From contig NZ_JAANOP010000004.1 of assembly GCF_011250515.1 (NCBI RefSeq), positions 124,001 through 188,000 of the forward strand: a DNA stretch of 64,000 bases, written 5' to 3'. The notes below the pieces were generated by a model. The model was not told where the DNA came from and did not search any database. It saw only the letters and a program-made list of their open reading frames with translations. Below are positions 41,874 to 49,800 of the stretch, in pieces. The DNA is from Aquirufa ecclesiirivi (GTDB taxonomy: Bacteria > Bacteroidota > Bacteroidia > Cytophagales > Spirosomataceae). Position numbers and translations under genes: made by a program. Position 1 is the first letter of the stretch; every line of letters starts with the position of its first letter.

Positions 41874-43592
41874 TTAAGCCGTTTTAATGGTGGTATAAAA
41901 CTCCGTAATTTCCTGTGCTAATTGATGGGTTTGGGCAATCAATGGATGAACTCCTTTGGAAATAGATTCCAGCATTTCTACTGCCGAATCTTTATTCCAT
42001 TGTGCTGTATTCACCGTGATTAATATTTCTCCTTCTTCTAATAGCATGGGCGTTTGAACAATATAAGCTTGCTTACCTGTCGCCGATAATGCGTTGGCTT
42101 GTTTTTTTACTGCTTCAAAGCACGCTTCTAATTCATCTGAATTAGCACCTCTTATCTCTAGGATAATTTTTTCTTGTTGTCTTTGAGCGTCTAGTTCAAA
42201 TTTGATGGCCGAATCCAATGCTTCCAATTGCTTACGAATGGCATGGTAGTTTTTACCCGTGCGCATTCTCTCCCGTAAGGATTGACGAATGAAATAGGTA
42301 ATAGAATCGGTTATCGTTAAGCCTATTTCGGCCATTTGCTTGAAAATCAAGGAGCTTGGCGACATGCCTGGGATGGTATTAGGGTCATGTAAAACCACGA
42401 CACCACCTTCAGCTAAGAATCCATCAATTCGGGTACAAACACCAAAGCCCAAATCATCAAAGGCTTGACAAACCATCTTTTGAATGAGCTGTAAGTTGGC
42501 TAGACTAGCATCCATAGGAATGCGCTTACGAGTTGCTTTTGATTTGTATTTGGCATTGAAATCAAACACTTCTACAGACTCATCAATGACAATTTCAGTA
42601 GGAGGTAGGGCAACGGTCTTGCCTTTTGGGCTTTGAATCACGCCACAACTAAACTCATTTCCGTTGACAAATGATTCCAATAAAATGGCATCTTCCGAAT
42701 GGATGGAATGAATACTAGCTTTGGTGACACTGAGCTTGAAATATTCTTGCAAAGTATCCAGTAAGTCGGCTGGGTGTAGATAATTTTGATGATTAAATCG
42801 AACTGGAAAACCAATTCCTTCGTCGAGATTCACCATTTTTTGTAATAAAACTAATTTATCTTCTTCCGTCAAATTCAACCAGTCTTCCCGGTAAATTTCT
42901 TGGATAAATAAGCATTTCTTGATGGCATTGTCGAAGTCCTCCAAGGAGTCTTTTTTCACAAAGGCTAAACCAATGGACGATCCTTGGTGGGGTGCTTTTG
43001 CCACGAATGGAATACCAATTTCTTTTTTTACTTGTTCAAAAAGCGTTTCTCTTCCGTATTTCTCGTAGTCTTGTCGTTGAAGAACAAAGAATTTTTTGTC
43101 CAAACCTATACTCTTTTTTAACCATTCATTTTGCTTTGCTTTATCTATGCCAATGGAGGAACCCAATAAACCCGGTCCAGAATAGGGCATATTAAACCAT
43201 TCCAATAAGCCTTGAATGCTGCCATCTTCTGCCGCTGGCCCATGCATGGCTAGGAATACAAATTCGAAGTATTGGGAGAATTCATGGGGCTGAATAATCT
43301 GTCCAATCTCTGAAATGATTTGTTGGTAATCTTGCTCCGTTAAATCTTTTAATGATTCAATGTATACCGAAAAAATGTCGTCTTGAAAACGTTTGGGAGG
43401 AAAAAAATCACGAATAGAACTGGCATGAATCAGCTCTTCTTTGATTAAGATAAAATTACCTAAACTATCAACAAAAACGGGCACAGGTTGAAAAAGGGCC
43501 TTATTAATGTGTGCCATGGCAGTCTTGCCACCAGCAAAACTAATTTCACGTTCACGAGCTGGCCCCCCAAAAAATATTCCAATACGCATCAT
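41874..43592 (-). CDS. Enlarged D-alanine--D-alanine ligase-like ATP-grasp protein
   Basis: A 572-residue protein whose core matches Ddl: RIGIFFGGPAREREISFAGG at the start, AMHGPAAEDGSIQGLLEWFN, PYSGPGLLGSSIGIDK, and TRIDGFLAEGGVVVLHDPNT followed by IPGMSPSSLI. Usual Ddl proteins have 300-370 residues. The extra length includes an enlarged N-terminal/central part and a C-terminal extension of about 120 residues (after RTGKNYHAIRKQ). The metal-binding E-x-N of Ddl appears as D-P-N. It may be the cell's Ddl, making the peptidoglycan dipeptide, or a paralogue with another amino acid ligase role. It sits after nfu, an unusual place for a cell-wall gene. Confidence 0.75.
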   Translation of the reverse strand: MMRIGIFFGGPAREREISFAGGKTAMAHINKALFQPVPVFVDSLGNFILIKEELIHASSIRDFFPPKRFQDDIFSVYIESLKDLTEQDYQQIISEIGQIIQPHEFSQYFEFVFLAMHGPAAEDGSIQGLLEWFNMPYSGPGLLGSSIGIDKAKQNEWLKKSIGLDKKFFVLQRQDYEKYGRETLFEQVKKEIGIPFVAKAPHQGSSIGLAFVKKDSLEDFDNAIKKCLFIQEIYREDWLNLTEEDKLVLLQKMVNLDEGIGFPVRFNHQNYLHPADLLDTLQEYFKLSVTKASIHSIHSEDAILLESFVNGNEFSCGVIQSPKGKTVALPPTEIVIDESVEVFDFNAKYKSKATRKRIPMDASLANLQLIQKMVCQAFDDLGFGVCTRIDGFLAEGGVVVLHDPNTIPGMSPSSLIFKQMAEIGLTITDSITYFIRQSLRERMRTGKNYHAIRKQLEALDSAIKFELDAQRQQEKIILEIRGANSDELEACFEAVKKQANALSATGKQAYIVQTPMLLEEGEILITVNTAQWNKDSAVEMLESISKGVHPLIAQTHQLAQEITEFYTTIKTA

Positions 43593-43597
43593 GCCAC

Positions 43598-43852
43598 TTA
43601 AGATTGTACGGTTTGACTTAACTCTTCTACGGAAATAATTTCGGGAACTTCTCTACGAATGGCCTCTTCGACACCGGCTTTAAAAGTCATGGCAGACATG
43701 TTGCATGACTTGCAGGCGCCTAATAGATTCAGCTTCAGTCGATTGTCTTCTGTTATTTCAATGATTTCCACATTCCCACCGTCAGCTATGAGGTAAGGCC
43801 TTATAGAATCAAGCGCTGCTTGTACTTTCGAGTATAGAGGATGGTTTTCCAT
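43598..43852 (-). CDS. NifU C-terminal domain (Nfu) Fe-S scaffold protein
   Basis: An 84-residue single-domain Nfu protein. The cluster-binding CxxC is in LLGACKSCNMSAMTFKAGVE, preceded by DGGNVEIIEI. Two subunits bind a 4Fe-4S cluster between them and pass it to target apoproteins. It is 3 bp after the Mrp gene, which supports a joint role in Fe-S delivery. Length is normal for stand-alone Nfu in Bacteroidota. Confidence 0.93.
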   Translation of the reverse strand: MENHPLYSKVQAALDSIRPYLIADGGNVEIIEITEDNRLKLNLLGACKSCNMSAMTFKAGVEEAIRREVPEIISVEELSQTVQS

Positions 43853-43855
43853 GGA

Positions 43856-44938
43856 TTATTGACGTGGAGTAGATGCGTTTCTAATAGCAATTTGTTGGGC
43901 TAAATTAGCGGCAATGGTCGCAAATGCCGCGGCACTTGGTCCTTCTGTAGCAGCAATAGGTTTTCCTTCATCACCCGCTTCCCGTATGGCTTGAATTAAT
44001 GGAACTTCACCTAAAAAGGGTACTTTATATTTTTCTGCCAATTTTTTGCCGCCATCTTTACCAAACAAATAATACTTATTATCAGGTAATTCCGCAGGTG
44101 TAAAATAGGCCATATTTTCTACTAAACCTAAAATGGGCACATTGATACCCGCTTGGTTGAAGAACTGCAAGCCTTTGGTAGCATCTGATAAAGCTACTTT
44201 TTGTGGTGTGGTAACAATGACCGCACCAGTCAATTTAATCAATTGCACCAAGGTTAGGTGGATATCTGAGGTTCCAGGAGGGAGGTCAATGAGTAAATAA
44301 TCCAATTCATCCCAATTGGTATCACCAAAAAACTGGCGCAAGGCTTGTGTCATCATAGGACCTCTCCAAGGTACAGGACTATCACTTGGTGCTAAAAAGC
44401 CCATGGAAATCATCTTAATACCATATTGCATGATGGGTTGAATGCGGTTTTTGCCATTGACTTCTTGAACCAAAGGCTGTAATTCCTCCGCACCAAACAT
44501 CACAGGGATGGAAGGGCCTGAAATATCCGCATCTAAAATCCCGACTTTAGCACCGCTTTGTTTTAAAGCCATGGCTAAGTTGGCTGTAACGGTTGATTTA
44601 CCTACGCCCCCTTTACCGGAAGCCACAGCAATCACATTTTTTACCCCGGGGATTAATGGGTCGGAAGAAGCTAAACTAGTTACTTCTGCCGTCATATTGA
44701 TGGATATTTTTAGGTCAGGATGCACCAAACGGTGGATTGCTTCCTCGCAATCTTGTCTGATTTTTTCTTTTAATGGGCAGGCTGGAGTCGTTAATACGAC
44801 GGTGAAACGAACTTCACCAACGCCTAATTCCACATCTTTAATCATGCCTAAAGTGACCAAATCTTTTTTTAGATCAGGTTCTTGAACGGTACTTAAGGCA
44901 CCTAAAATGATTTCTTTACTTACGCTTAATTCTCCCAT
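43856..44938 (-). CDS. Mrp/ApbC-type Fe-S cluster carrier ATPase
   Basis: A 360-residue P-loop ATPase starting at the ATG at 44938 (MGELSVSKEII). The longer frame begins with TTG at 44965, in a region that looks like a promoter (TATATTTG). The N-terminal MIP18 domain (VQEPDLKKDLVTLGMIKDV) is followed by the deviant Walker A VIAVASGKGGVGKSTVTANLA. ILDADISGPSIPVMFG, PPGTSDIHLTL and a VENMAYFT switch follow. The usual C-terminal CxxC is not evident in the ENMAYFTPAELPDNKYYLFG part, as in some Bacteroidota Mrp proteins. It carries or delivers Fe-S clusters with the adjacent Nfu. Confidence 0.92.
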   Translation of the reverse strand: MGELSVSKEIILGALSTVQEPDLKKDLVTLGMIKDVELGVGEVRFTVVLTTPACPLKEKIRQDCEEAIHRLVHPDLKISINMTAEVTSLASSDPLIPGVKNVIAVASGKGGVGKSTVTANLAMALKQSGAKVGILDADISGPSIPVMFGAEELQPLVQEVNGKNRIQPIMQYGIKMISMGFLAPSDSPVPWRGPMMTQALRQFFGDTNWDELDYLLIDLPPGTSDIHLTLVQLIKLTGAVIVTTPQKVALSDATKGLQFFNQAGINVPILGLVENMAYFTPAELPDNKYYLFGKDGGKKLAEKYKVPFLGEVPLIQAIREAGDEGKPIAATEGPSAAAFATIAANLAQQIAIRNASTPRQ

Positions 44939-45001
44939 GAATGCTTTGTCTCTTTCAAACCTCAAATATAAGGTATTTTCACCTTTGTTAGCCTTTCAAA
45001 A

Positions 45002-45973
45002 TTAACTAATTGATAAAATCCGAGCTTCTATGGCTTGTTGCATTTTACTAGTATCATAGCCGAGCGTGGTACTTGAAAATTCAGCTTTGCATTGTTCTAA
45101 ACTTTGTAAATAAAGTGCTTTTTTAGCTGGATGAAATTGATGTTGTAGCGTTTGGTAAGCCGCTTTCCATTTTTTCTCTATGTTTACTAAGTCTTTACTG
45201 AAATAGCATCCCATAAATTTTTGCCAAATATATTCTTCTGCTGTATCATTGGGATGAATCATATCAGAGGCATAAAATCGATAATCGCGCAACTCGTCCA
45301 GCATGATTTCATAAGCAGGAAAATAGTCTACATAAGGAAACTTGTTTTTCAAAGTTTCAGCGGCCAAACGAAGAATGGCTTTAGATACCGCATTTTCGGG
45401 AATTCCGTCTTTGGTATGGCGGACAGGTGAAACCGTCAAAATAATGCGAAGATTTGGGTTTTTCTTGTTTATTTTTTGAATAAATTCTTGATAAGGCAAG
45501 ATGATTTCATCCAAAGTGGAAAGTCTTTTTTCAAAGGAATTGGCTGCTTGTTTGTGGCAATTGGCAATGGGCCGTTTCAGTTTTTTATCCCAATAATAAT
45601 AGGCTGTTCCCCACGTGATGAGCAAAAACTGACTTTGTCCCAGGCTTTTTTTGACTTTTTGTTGGCGCTGCTGAATCAGTTCCATCAAATCAGAGGGGTC
45701 AGAGGCACATAGACTAGAATGGTAATCTGGGTGCAACCAAATACCCTGCTGATTTACTAATTCTATCGGAGAAAGCTTGTCTGTTTGTAGGGCTTTTAAG
45801 ATCGCATTGGGATGAAATAAAGTTCCAAATGGCTGGTTGATGGTATTTAAGGGTAAATTTTCCATCCTCTTTCCCATGTTTTCAGCAAAGCATGAACCTA
45901 TACTGAGAACATGAGAAGAAGGTTCTATTTTTTGAATAGATTCGGGAATGGAAAAGGTAGTTGTAAACTGCAT
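45002..45973 (-). CDS. GSCFA domain protein
   Basis: A 323-residue protein of the GSCFA family, related to GDSL/SGNH hydrolases. The defining SIGSCFAEN motif is near residues 26-34, and QPFGTLFHPNAI, ITWGTAYYYW, LTVSPVRHTKDG and DMIHPNDTAEEYIW, with the late Asp/His pair, follow. No signal peptide, so probably cytoplasmic. The substrate is unknown; acyl-ester hydrolysis is a family-based guess. It lies 63 bp upstream of the Mrp gene and 6 bp after the first DUF885 gene on the same strand. Confidence 0.93.
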   Translation of the reverse strand: MQFTTTFSIPESIQKIEPSSHVLSIGSCFAENMGKRMENLPLNTINQPFGTLFHPNAILKALQTDKLSPIELVNQQGIWLHPDYHSSLCASDPSDLMELIQQRQQKVKKSLGQSQFLLITWGTAYYYWDKKLKRPIANCHKQAANSFEKRLSTLDEIILPYQEFIQKINKKNPNLRIILTVSPVRHTKDGIPENAVSKAILRLAAETLKNKFPYVDYFPAYEIMLDELRDYRFYASDMIHPNDTAEEYIWQKFMGCYFSKDLVNIEKKWKAAYQTLQHQFHPAKKALYLQSLEQCKAEFSSTTLGYDTSKMQQAIEARILSIS

Positions 45974-45979
45974 GAATGC

Positions 45980-47752
45980 TTATTGCTTTTTTGCCCAACG
46001 ATCCATTTTAGCCTCTAGTACCTCCAAGGGCATATTTCCATCTTTTAGTATTTCATCATGAAATTTCGCTAGGTTAAATTTGTCAGCCAATTGAGTTTTA
46101 ACCTTTTCTCTAATTTCTCGAATTTTTAAGGCACCAATTTTATAGCTTAAAGCTTGAGCTGGAATGACCATATAACGCTCAATTTCAGCTGTTGCACCTT
46201 GCAAACTGATTTGTTCATTCGCCATCATGTAATCAATCGCCTCTTCTCGGGTCATTTTCTTCACATGAATACCAACATCTACCACGAGTCGGATAGCTCG
46301 GTGCATTTCATCGCCCAAAGCACCCATGTATTGATATGGGTCGGTATAAAGGCCTAATTCTTTCCCTAGACTTTCGGTATACAAGGCCCAGCCTTCTGCA
46401 TAAGCTGAATTTCCACCAAATCTTCGGTATTTAGGGATTGATTTATTTTCTTGTTGTAAACTAATTTGATAGTGGTGACCGGGAATGGCTTCGTGCAAAA
46501 ATAAGCTTTCCATGCCACTGGAGTAGTTAAAACTTTTGGCATCTAAAATGGGAACATAAAAGATACCTGGACGAGTCCCATCTTCTGAACCTGCGAAATA
46601 TTCGGCACTAGCGCTAGCAGCTCTGAAAGCTTCCGTTTGTCTGATTTCAAAGGGTGTCTTAGGTTTGGTACCAAACATTTCCATCAGTTTGGGCTCCATT
46701 TTTTTATGAATAGCATGGAAGGCGGCCAATACTTCTTCTGGTTTTTGGTATGGATAAAATTTTGGGTCATTTTTCATGTACTCAAAAAATGCAGGTAAAT
46801 CCCCTTTGAACCCAACGGAGTTTTTAGTTCGAATCATTTCAGATTGAATACGTTTCACTTCCTTCAAACCCATTTGGTAGATTTCTTCCGCAGGTTTTTT
46901 AGTTGTGGTCATTGTTTCAATCAAATAGTTATAATAAGCTTGCCCGTCTGGCACTTCACTGATGCCTGAGCTTGTTCGCGCAACAGGTAAATATTCCTTT
47001 TTTAAGAATACTCCCATTCTTTCGTAGGCTGGAATGACTTGATTTTGAATGACTAAGGTATATGCTGCCGTTAACCTTTTTTTATCTTCAGCTGAGAAGT
47101 TTTTGGGAAGATTGGCAATAGGTCCATAAAAGGTGCTTTTAGTGATGTCTTTGGTTGTAAAGGATTCCAATTGACCAATCATTCTTTCTACTAAAATTTT
47201 AGGCAATACAAATTTGTTGGCCATTCCCTTTTTAAAATAGGTTTGAGCGCTATCCAAATAAACAGCTCCCAATTCCATTCTTTTCAGCCAATTGTCATAA
47301 TCCTTCACATTTTTGAAGGGTTGTATGACGGAGCCGCTACCCAATTGTGCGAAGGTTAAATGGAAGCCATAAAATTGATTTAGGGGTATGTAATTATCTT
47401 TAAAGCCCAATCCCTTCAAGTTTAGGTTTAATTCTCGTTTCAAAATATCAAAGGTGAGTTGATCATTGTCATTCAATGTTTCACGATCAATTCCCTCCAG
47501 TTGTACTAATGTTTTTTGATAAAGGTCTTTTAGTTTAGCACGGTGACTATCCGTGAAATCAAATGTTAAATGATCATTGTAACGATTGTCGCCGTTGACC
47601 GTGGCATTGACAGGGTTGAGTTTTAGTTGTTCTTCGTAGTAGGTATCAACTAATTTCCCAAGGGCATCATGGCTGGGCATCGTTGCCGTATTTTCTTTGT
47701 TTTGGCAGCCCCAAAATAGGAACAAGGCCAGCATAAGGATTAATTTTTTCAT
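45980..47752 (-). CDS. DUF885 family lipoprotein (putative metallopeptidase)
   Basis: A 590-residue lipoprotein: the lipobox LFWGC follows MKKLILMLALF, with Cys16 as the likely lipidated residue. The DUF885 core includes TFDILKREL, FYGPIANLPKNF and the zinc-like motif LFLHEAIPGHHYQISLQ, with the downstream EGWALYTESLG supplying a Glu. This arrangement matches gluzincin-type peptidases, but activity in the family is little studied. The lipidated N-terminus (followed by Asn-Lys) points to an outer-membrane anchor. It is a close paralogue of the next gene upstream, 30 bp away. Confidence 0.9.
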   Translation of the reverse strand: MKKLILMLALFLFWGCQNKENTATMPSHDALGKLVDTYYEEQLKLNPVNATVNGDNRYNDHLTFDFTDSHRAKLKDLYQKTLVQLEGIDRETLNDNDQLTFDILKRELNLNLKGLGFKDNYIPLNQFYGFHLTFAQLGSGSVIQPFKNVKDYDNWLKRMELGAVYLDSAQTYFKKGMANKFVLPKILVERMIGQLESFTTKDITKSTFYGPIANLPKNFSAEDKKRLTAAYTLVIQNQVIPAYERMGVFLKKEYLPVARTSSGISEVPDGQAYYNYLIETMTTTKKPAEEIYQMGLKEVKRIQSEMIRTKNSVGFKGDLPAFFEYMKNDPKFYPYQKPEEVLAAFHAIHKKMEPKLMEMFGTKPKTPFEIRQTEAFRAASASAEYFAGSEDGTRPGIFYVPILDAKSFNYSSGMESLFLHEAIPGHHYQISLQQENKSIPKYRRFGGNSAYAEGWALYTESLGKELGLYTDPYQYMGALGDEMHRAIRLVVDVGIHVKKMTREEAIDYMMANEQISLQGATAEIERYMVIPAQALSYKIGALKIREIREKVKTQLADKFNLAKFHDEILKDGNMPLEVLEAKMDRWAKKQ

Positions 47753-47782
47753 AGAATAATGGTTTATTTTCTTGTGTTGAAT

Positions 47783-49540
47783 TTATTGTTTGTTGGCCCA
47801 GCGATCCATTTTTTCAGACAGAAGGTCTAAAGGTAAACGTCCATCTTTTAGAATTTCATCATGGAATTGGCTTAAGTTAAATTTTTGACCTAGTTTTTTC
47901 TCCAATCGTGCTCTAATTTCTTTGATTTTCAATTCACCAATTTTATAGGAAAGGGCTTGTCCTGTGTAGGTCATGTAGCGCTCAATCTCCGCAGTGGCCT
48001 TTTGAAGACTAATGGGTTCATTGGCCATCATGTATTCGATGGCTTCTTCTCGACTCATATTTTGGGAATGCAGACCTGTATCCACCACCAAACGAATAGC
48101 ACGATGAATTTCGTGTCCTAATGCACCCATGTATTGATATGGATCTGTATATAAACCTAAATCTTTACCTAGACTTTCTGCATATAACCCCCATCCTTCA
48201 CCGTAAGCAGCATTGAAGCCGAATCGACGAAATGCTGGAATGCTGGTATTTTCTCTTTGTAAACTCACTTGATAATGGTGGCCTGGAATAGCTTCATGAA
48301 GGAATAAGCTTTCCATCCCCGTGTTGTTGAATTTGGTCGCATTCAAAATAGGCACATAAAAAATACCTGGTCTTGATCCATCTGCTAAACCTGGGTTGTA
48401 TTGAGCAGCGGCACTGGCAGCACGAAAAGCTTCCGTGGCTCTTACTTCAAACCTAGTTTTAGGGATTAGGCCAAACATTCCTTTTACCTTATTTTCCATT
48501 CTTCGATAAATGGCATAATAACCCTCAATCACCTCAGCCTCTGTTTTGAAAGGCATAAATTGTGGGTCATTTTCTATAAAATGAAAGAATGCTTTTAAGT
48601 CGCCAGAAAAACCCACCGACTTTTTGGTTTTTTCCATCTCTTCCTGAATGCGTTTTACTTCTTTCAGTCCGATGGCATGGATTTCTTTGGCCGACATATT
48701 AGTGGTGGTCATTTGTCGGATTTTGTATTGATAATACCGTGCAGCATCGGGTAGTCCTTGCGCGCCAGAGGTAGCGCGCGCTTTAGGTAAATATTCGTTT
48801 TTGATAAATACGGCTAAACGGCGGTAGGCAGGAATGATTTCTTTTTCTATTATGGATGAATAGGATGCGATAAATTGCTCTTTTTCGGCTTGGCTAAAAC
48901 TAACTGGGAAGTTTTTTAAAGGGCCATAAAAGGTGCTTTGCGTGATATCAGATTTATCAAAAGATTCCAATTGACCAATTAATTTCAGGACCAAAGCTTT
49001 AGGTAAAACATAATTCGCCTTCAAGCCTTTTTTGAAATAGACGATACTGCTGTCTAAACAAGCCGCGCCTAAATGCATTCTTTTTTCCCAATTGGCATAG
49101 TCTTTCACGGTTTTAAAGGGCTGCACAACCGACCCAGAGCCGTATTGAGCAAAGGTTAAGTGAAACCCTTGAAATTGATTGAGTGGGATATAATTTTCTG
49201 GAAATGATAATCCTTCTAGGTTAAGTTCTAACGTGTTTTTTAGAATTTCATAACTCAGTCGGTCATTATCATTTAAATCCTTCAGTGGGATGTTATTTAG
49301 GCTGGCAAGGGTCTTTTGAGAATAGGCTTTTTGTTTAGCCCGATAGTCGTCTGTAAAATCAAATGATAATTGGTCATTGAACCGATTATCTCCATTTTGA
49401 GTAGCAGATAGTGGATTCATTTGAAGTTGATTTTCATAGAATGCATCTGCTAATTGGTTTAAAGCAGCATTCGGAGCCTGAGCTAAGGATTGAAAATAGC
49501 CTAAAGTAGCTAAGGAGAGAAGGAGGAAATATTTTTTCAT
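47783..49540 (-). CDS. DUF885 family secreted protein (putative metallopeptidase)
   Basis: A 585-residue protein with a normal signal peptide (MKKYFLLLSLATLGYF, cleavage near SLAQA) and no lipobox, unlike its tandem paralogue. The same LFLHEAIPGHHYQVSLQ and EGWGLYAESLG motifs are present. Colinear identity with the downstream paralogue is high along the full length, so they are tandem duplicates. One form is soluble in the periplasm, or secreted, and the other membrane-tethered. First gene of the minus-strand run; the gap to the divergent hydrolase gene is 260 bp. Confidence 0.9.
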   Translation of the reverse strand: MKKYFLLLSLATLGYFQSLAQAPNAALNQLADAFYENQLQMNPLSATQNGDNRFNDQLSFDFTDDYRAKQKAYSQKTLASLNNIPLKDLNDNDRLSYEILKNTLELNLEGLSFPENYIPLNQFQGFHLTFAQYGSGSVVQPFKTVKDYANWEKRMHLGAACLDSSIVYFKKGLKANYVLPKALVLKLIGQLESFDKSDITQSTFYGPLKNFPVSFSQAEKEQFIASYSSIIEKEIIPAYRRLAVFIKNEYLPKARATSGAQGLPDAARYYQYKIRQMTTTNMSAKEIHAIGLKEVKRIQEEMEKTKKSVGFSGDLKAFFHFIENDPQFMPFKTEAEVIEGYYAIYRRMENKVKGMFGLIPKTRFEVRATEAFRAASAAAQYNPGLADGSRPGIFYVPILNATKFNNTGMESLFLHEAIPGHHYQVSLQRENTSIPAFRRFGFNAAYGEGWGLYAESLGKDLGLYTDPYQYMGALGHEIHRAIRLVVDTGLHSQNMSREEAIEYMMANEPISLQKATAEIERYMTYTGQALSYKIGELKIKEIRARLEKKLGQKFNLSQFHDEILKDGRLPLDLLSEKMDRWANKQ

Positions 49541-49760
49541 GTTGTTGATGGAAGGATTGATATGCAGATACCAGAGAAATGAATCAATTTTTGAACTTTC
49601 GAATTAAAATGAATCCATTTGATAAGCAATATATTCATTTTTGGCAGAATTCATGGTAGGATTTAAACCTGTTTATGGACTAATTTCAATCTTGAATAGT
49701 ATTTTTCATCGCTAGTTTTGAATTCGTCTTGCTTTCTATTTCGAATCTGCTTGAAATCAA

Positions 49761-49768
49761 TAACTTTG
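49761..49768 (+). promoter_or_regulatory. Putative -7 box of the GH63-like gene
   Basis: TAACTTTG fits TAnnTTTG and lies 32 bp before the ATG at 49801. It lies downstream of the possible ATG at 49729, so it favours the 49801 start. Confidence 0.45.
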
Positions 49769-49800
49769 CGATTTGCATTTATTCATACAAATTAAAAGAT

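Noticed and set aside
44939-44965. Longer Mrp frame
   Set aside because: It begins with a TTG codon at a promoter-like TATATTTG; the ATG at 44938 is preferred.
49729-49800. Earlier ATG for the GH63-like protein
   Set aside because: The extra 24 residues are of low quality and a -7 box (49761-49768) lies downstream of that ATG.
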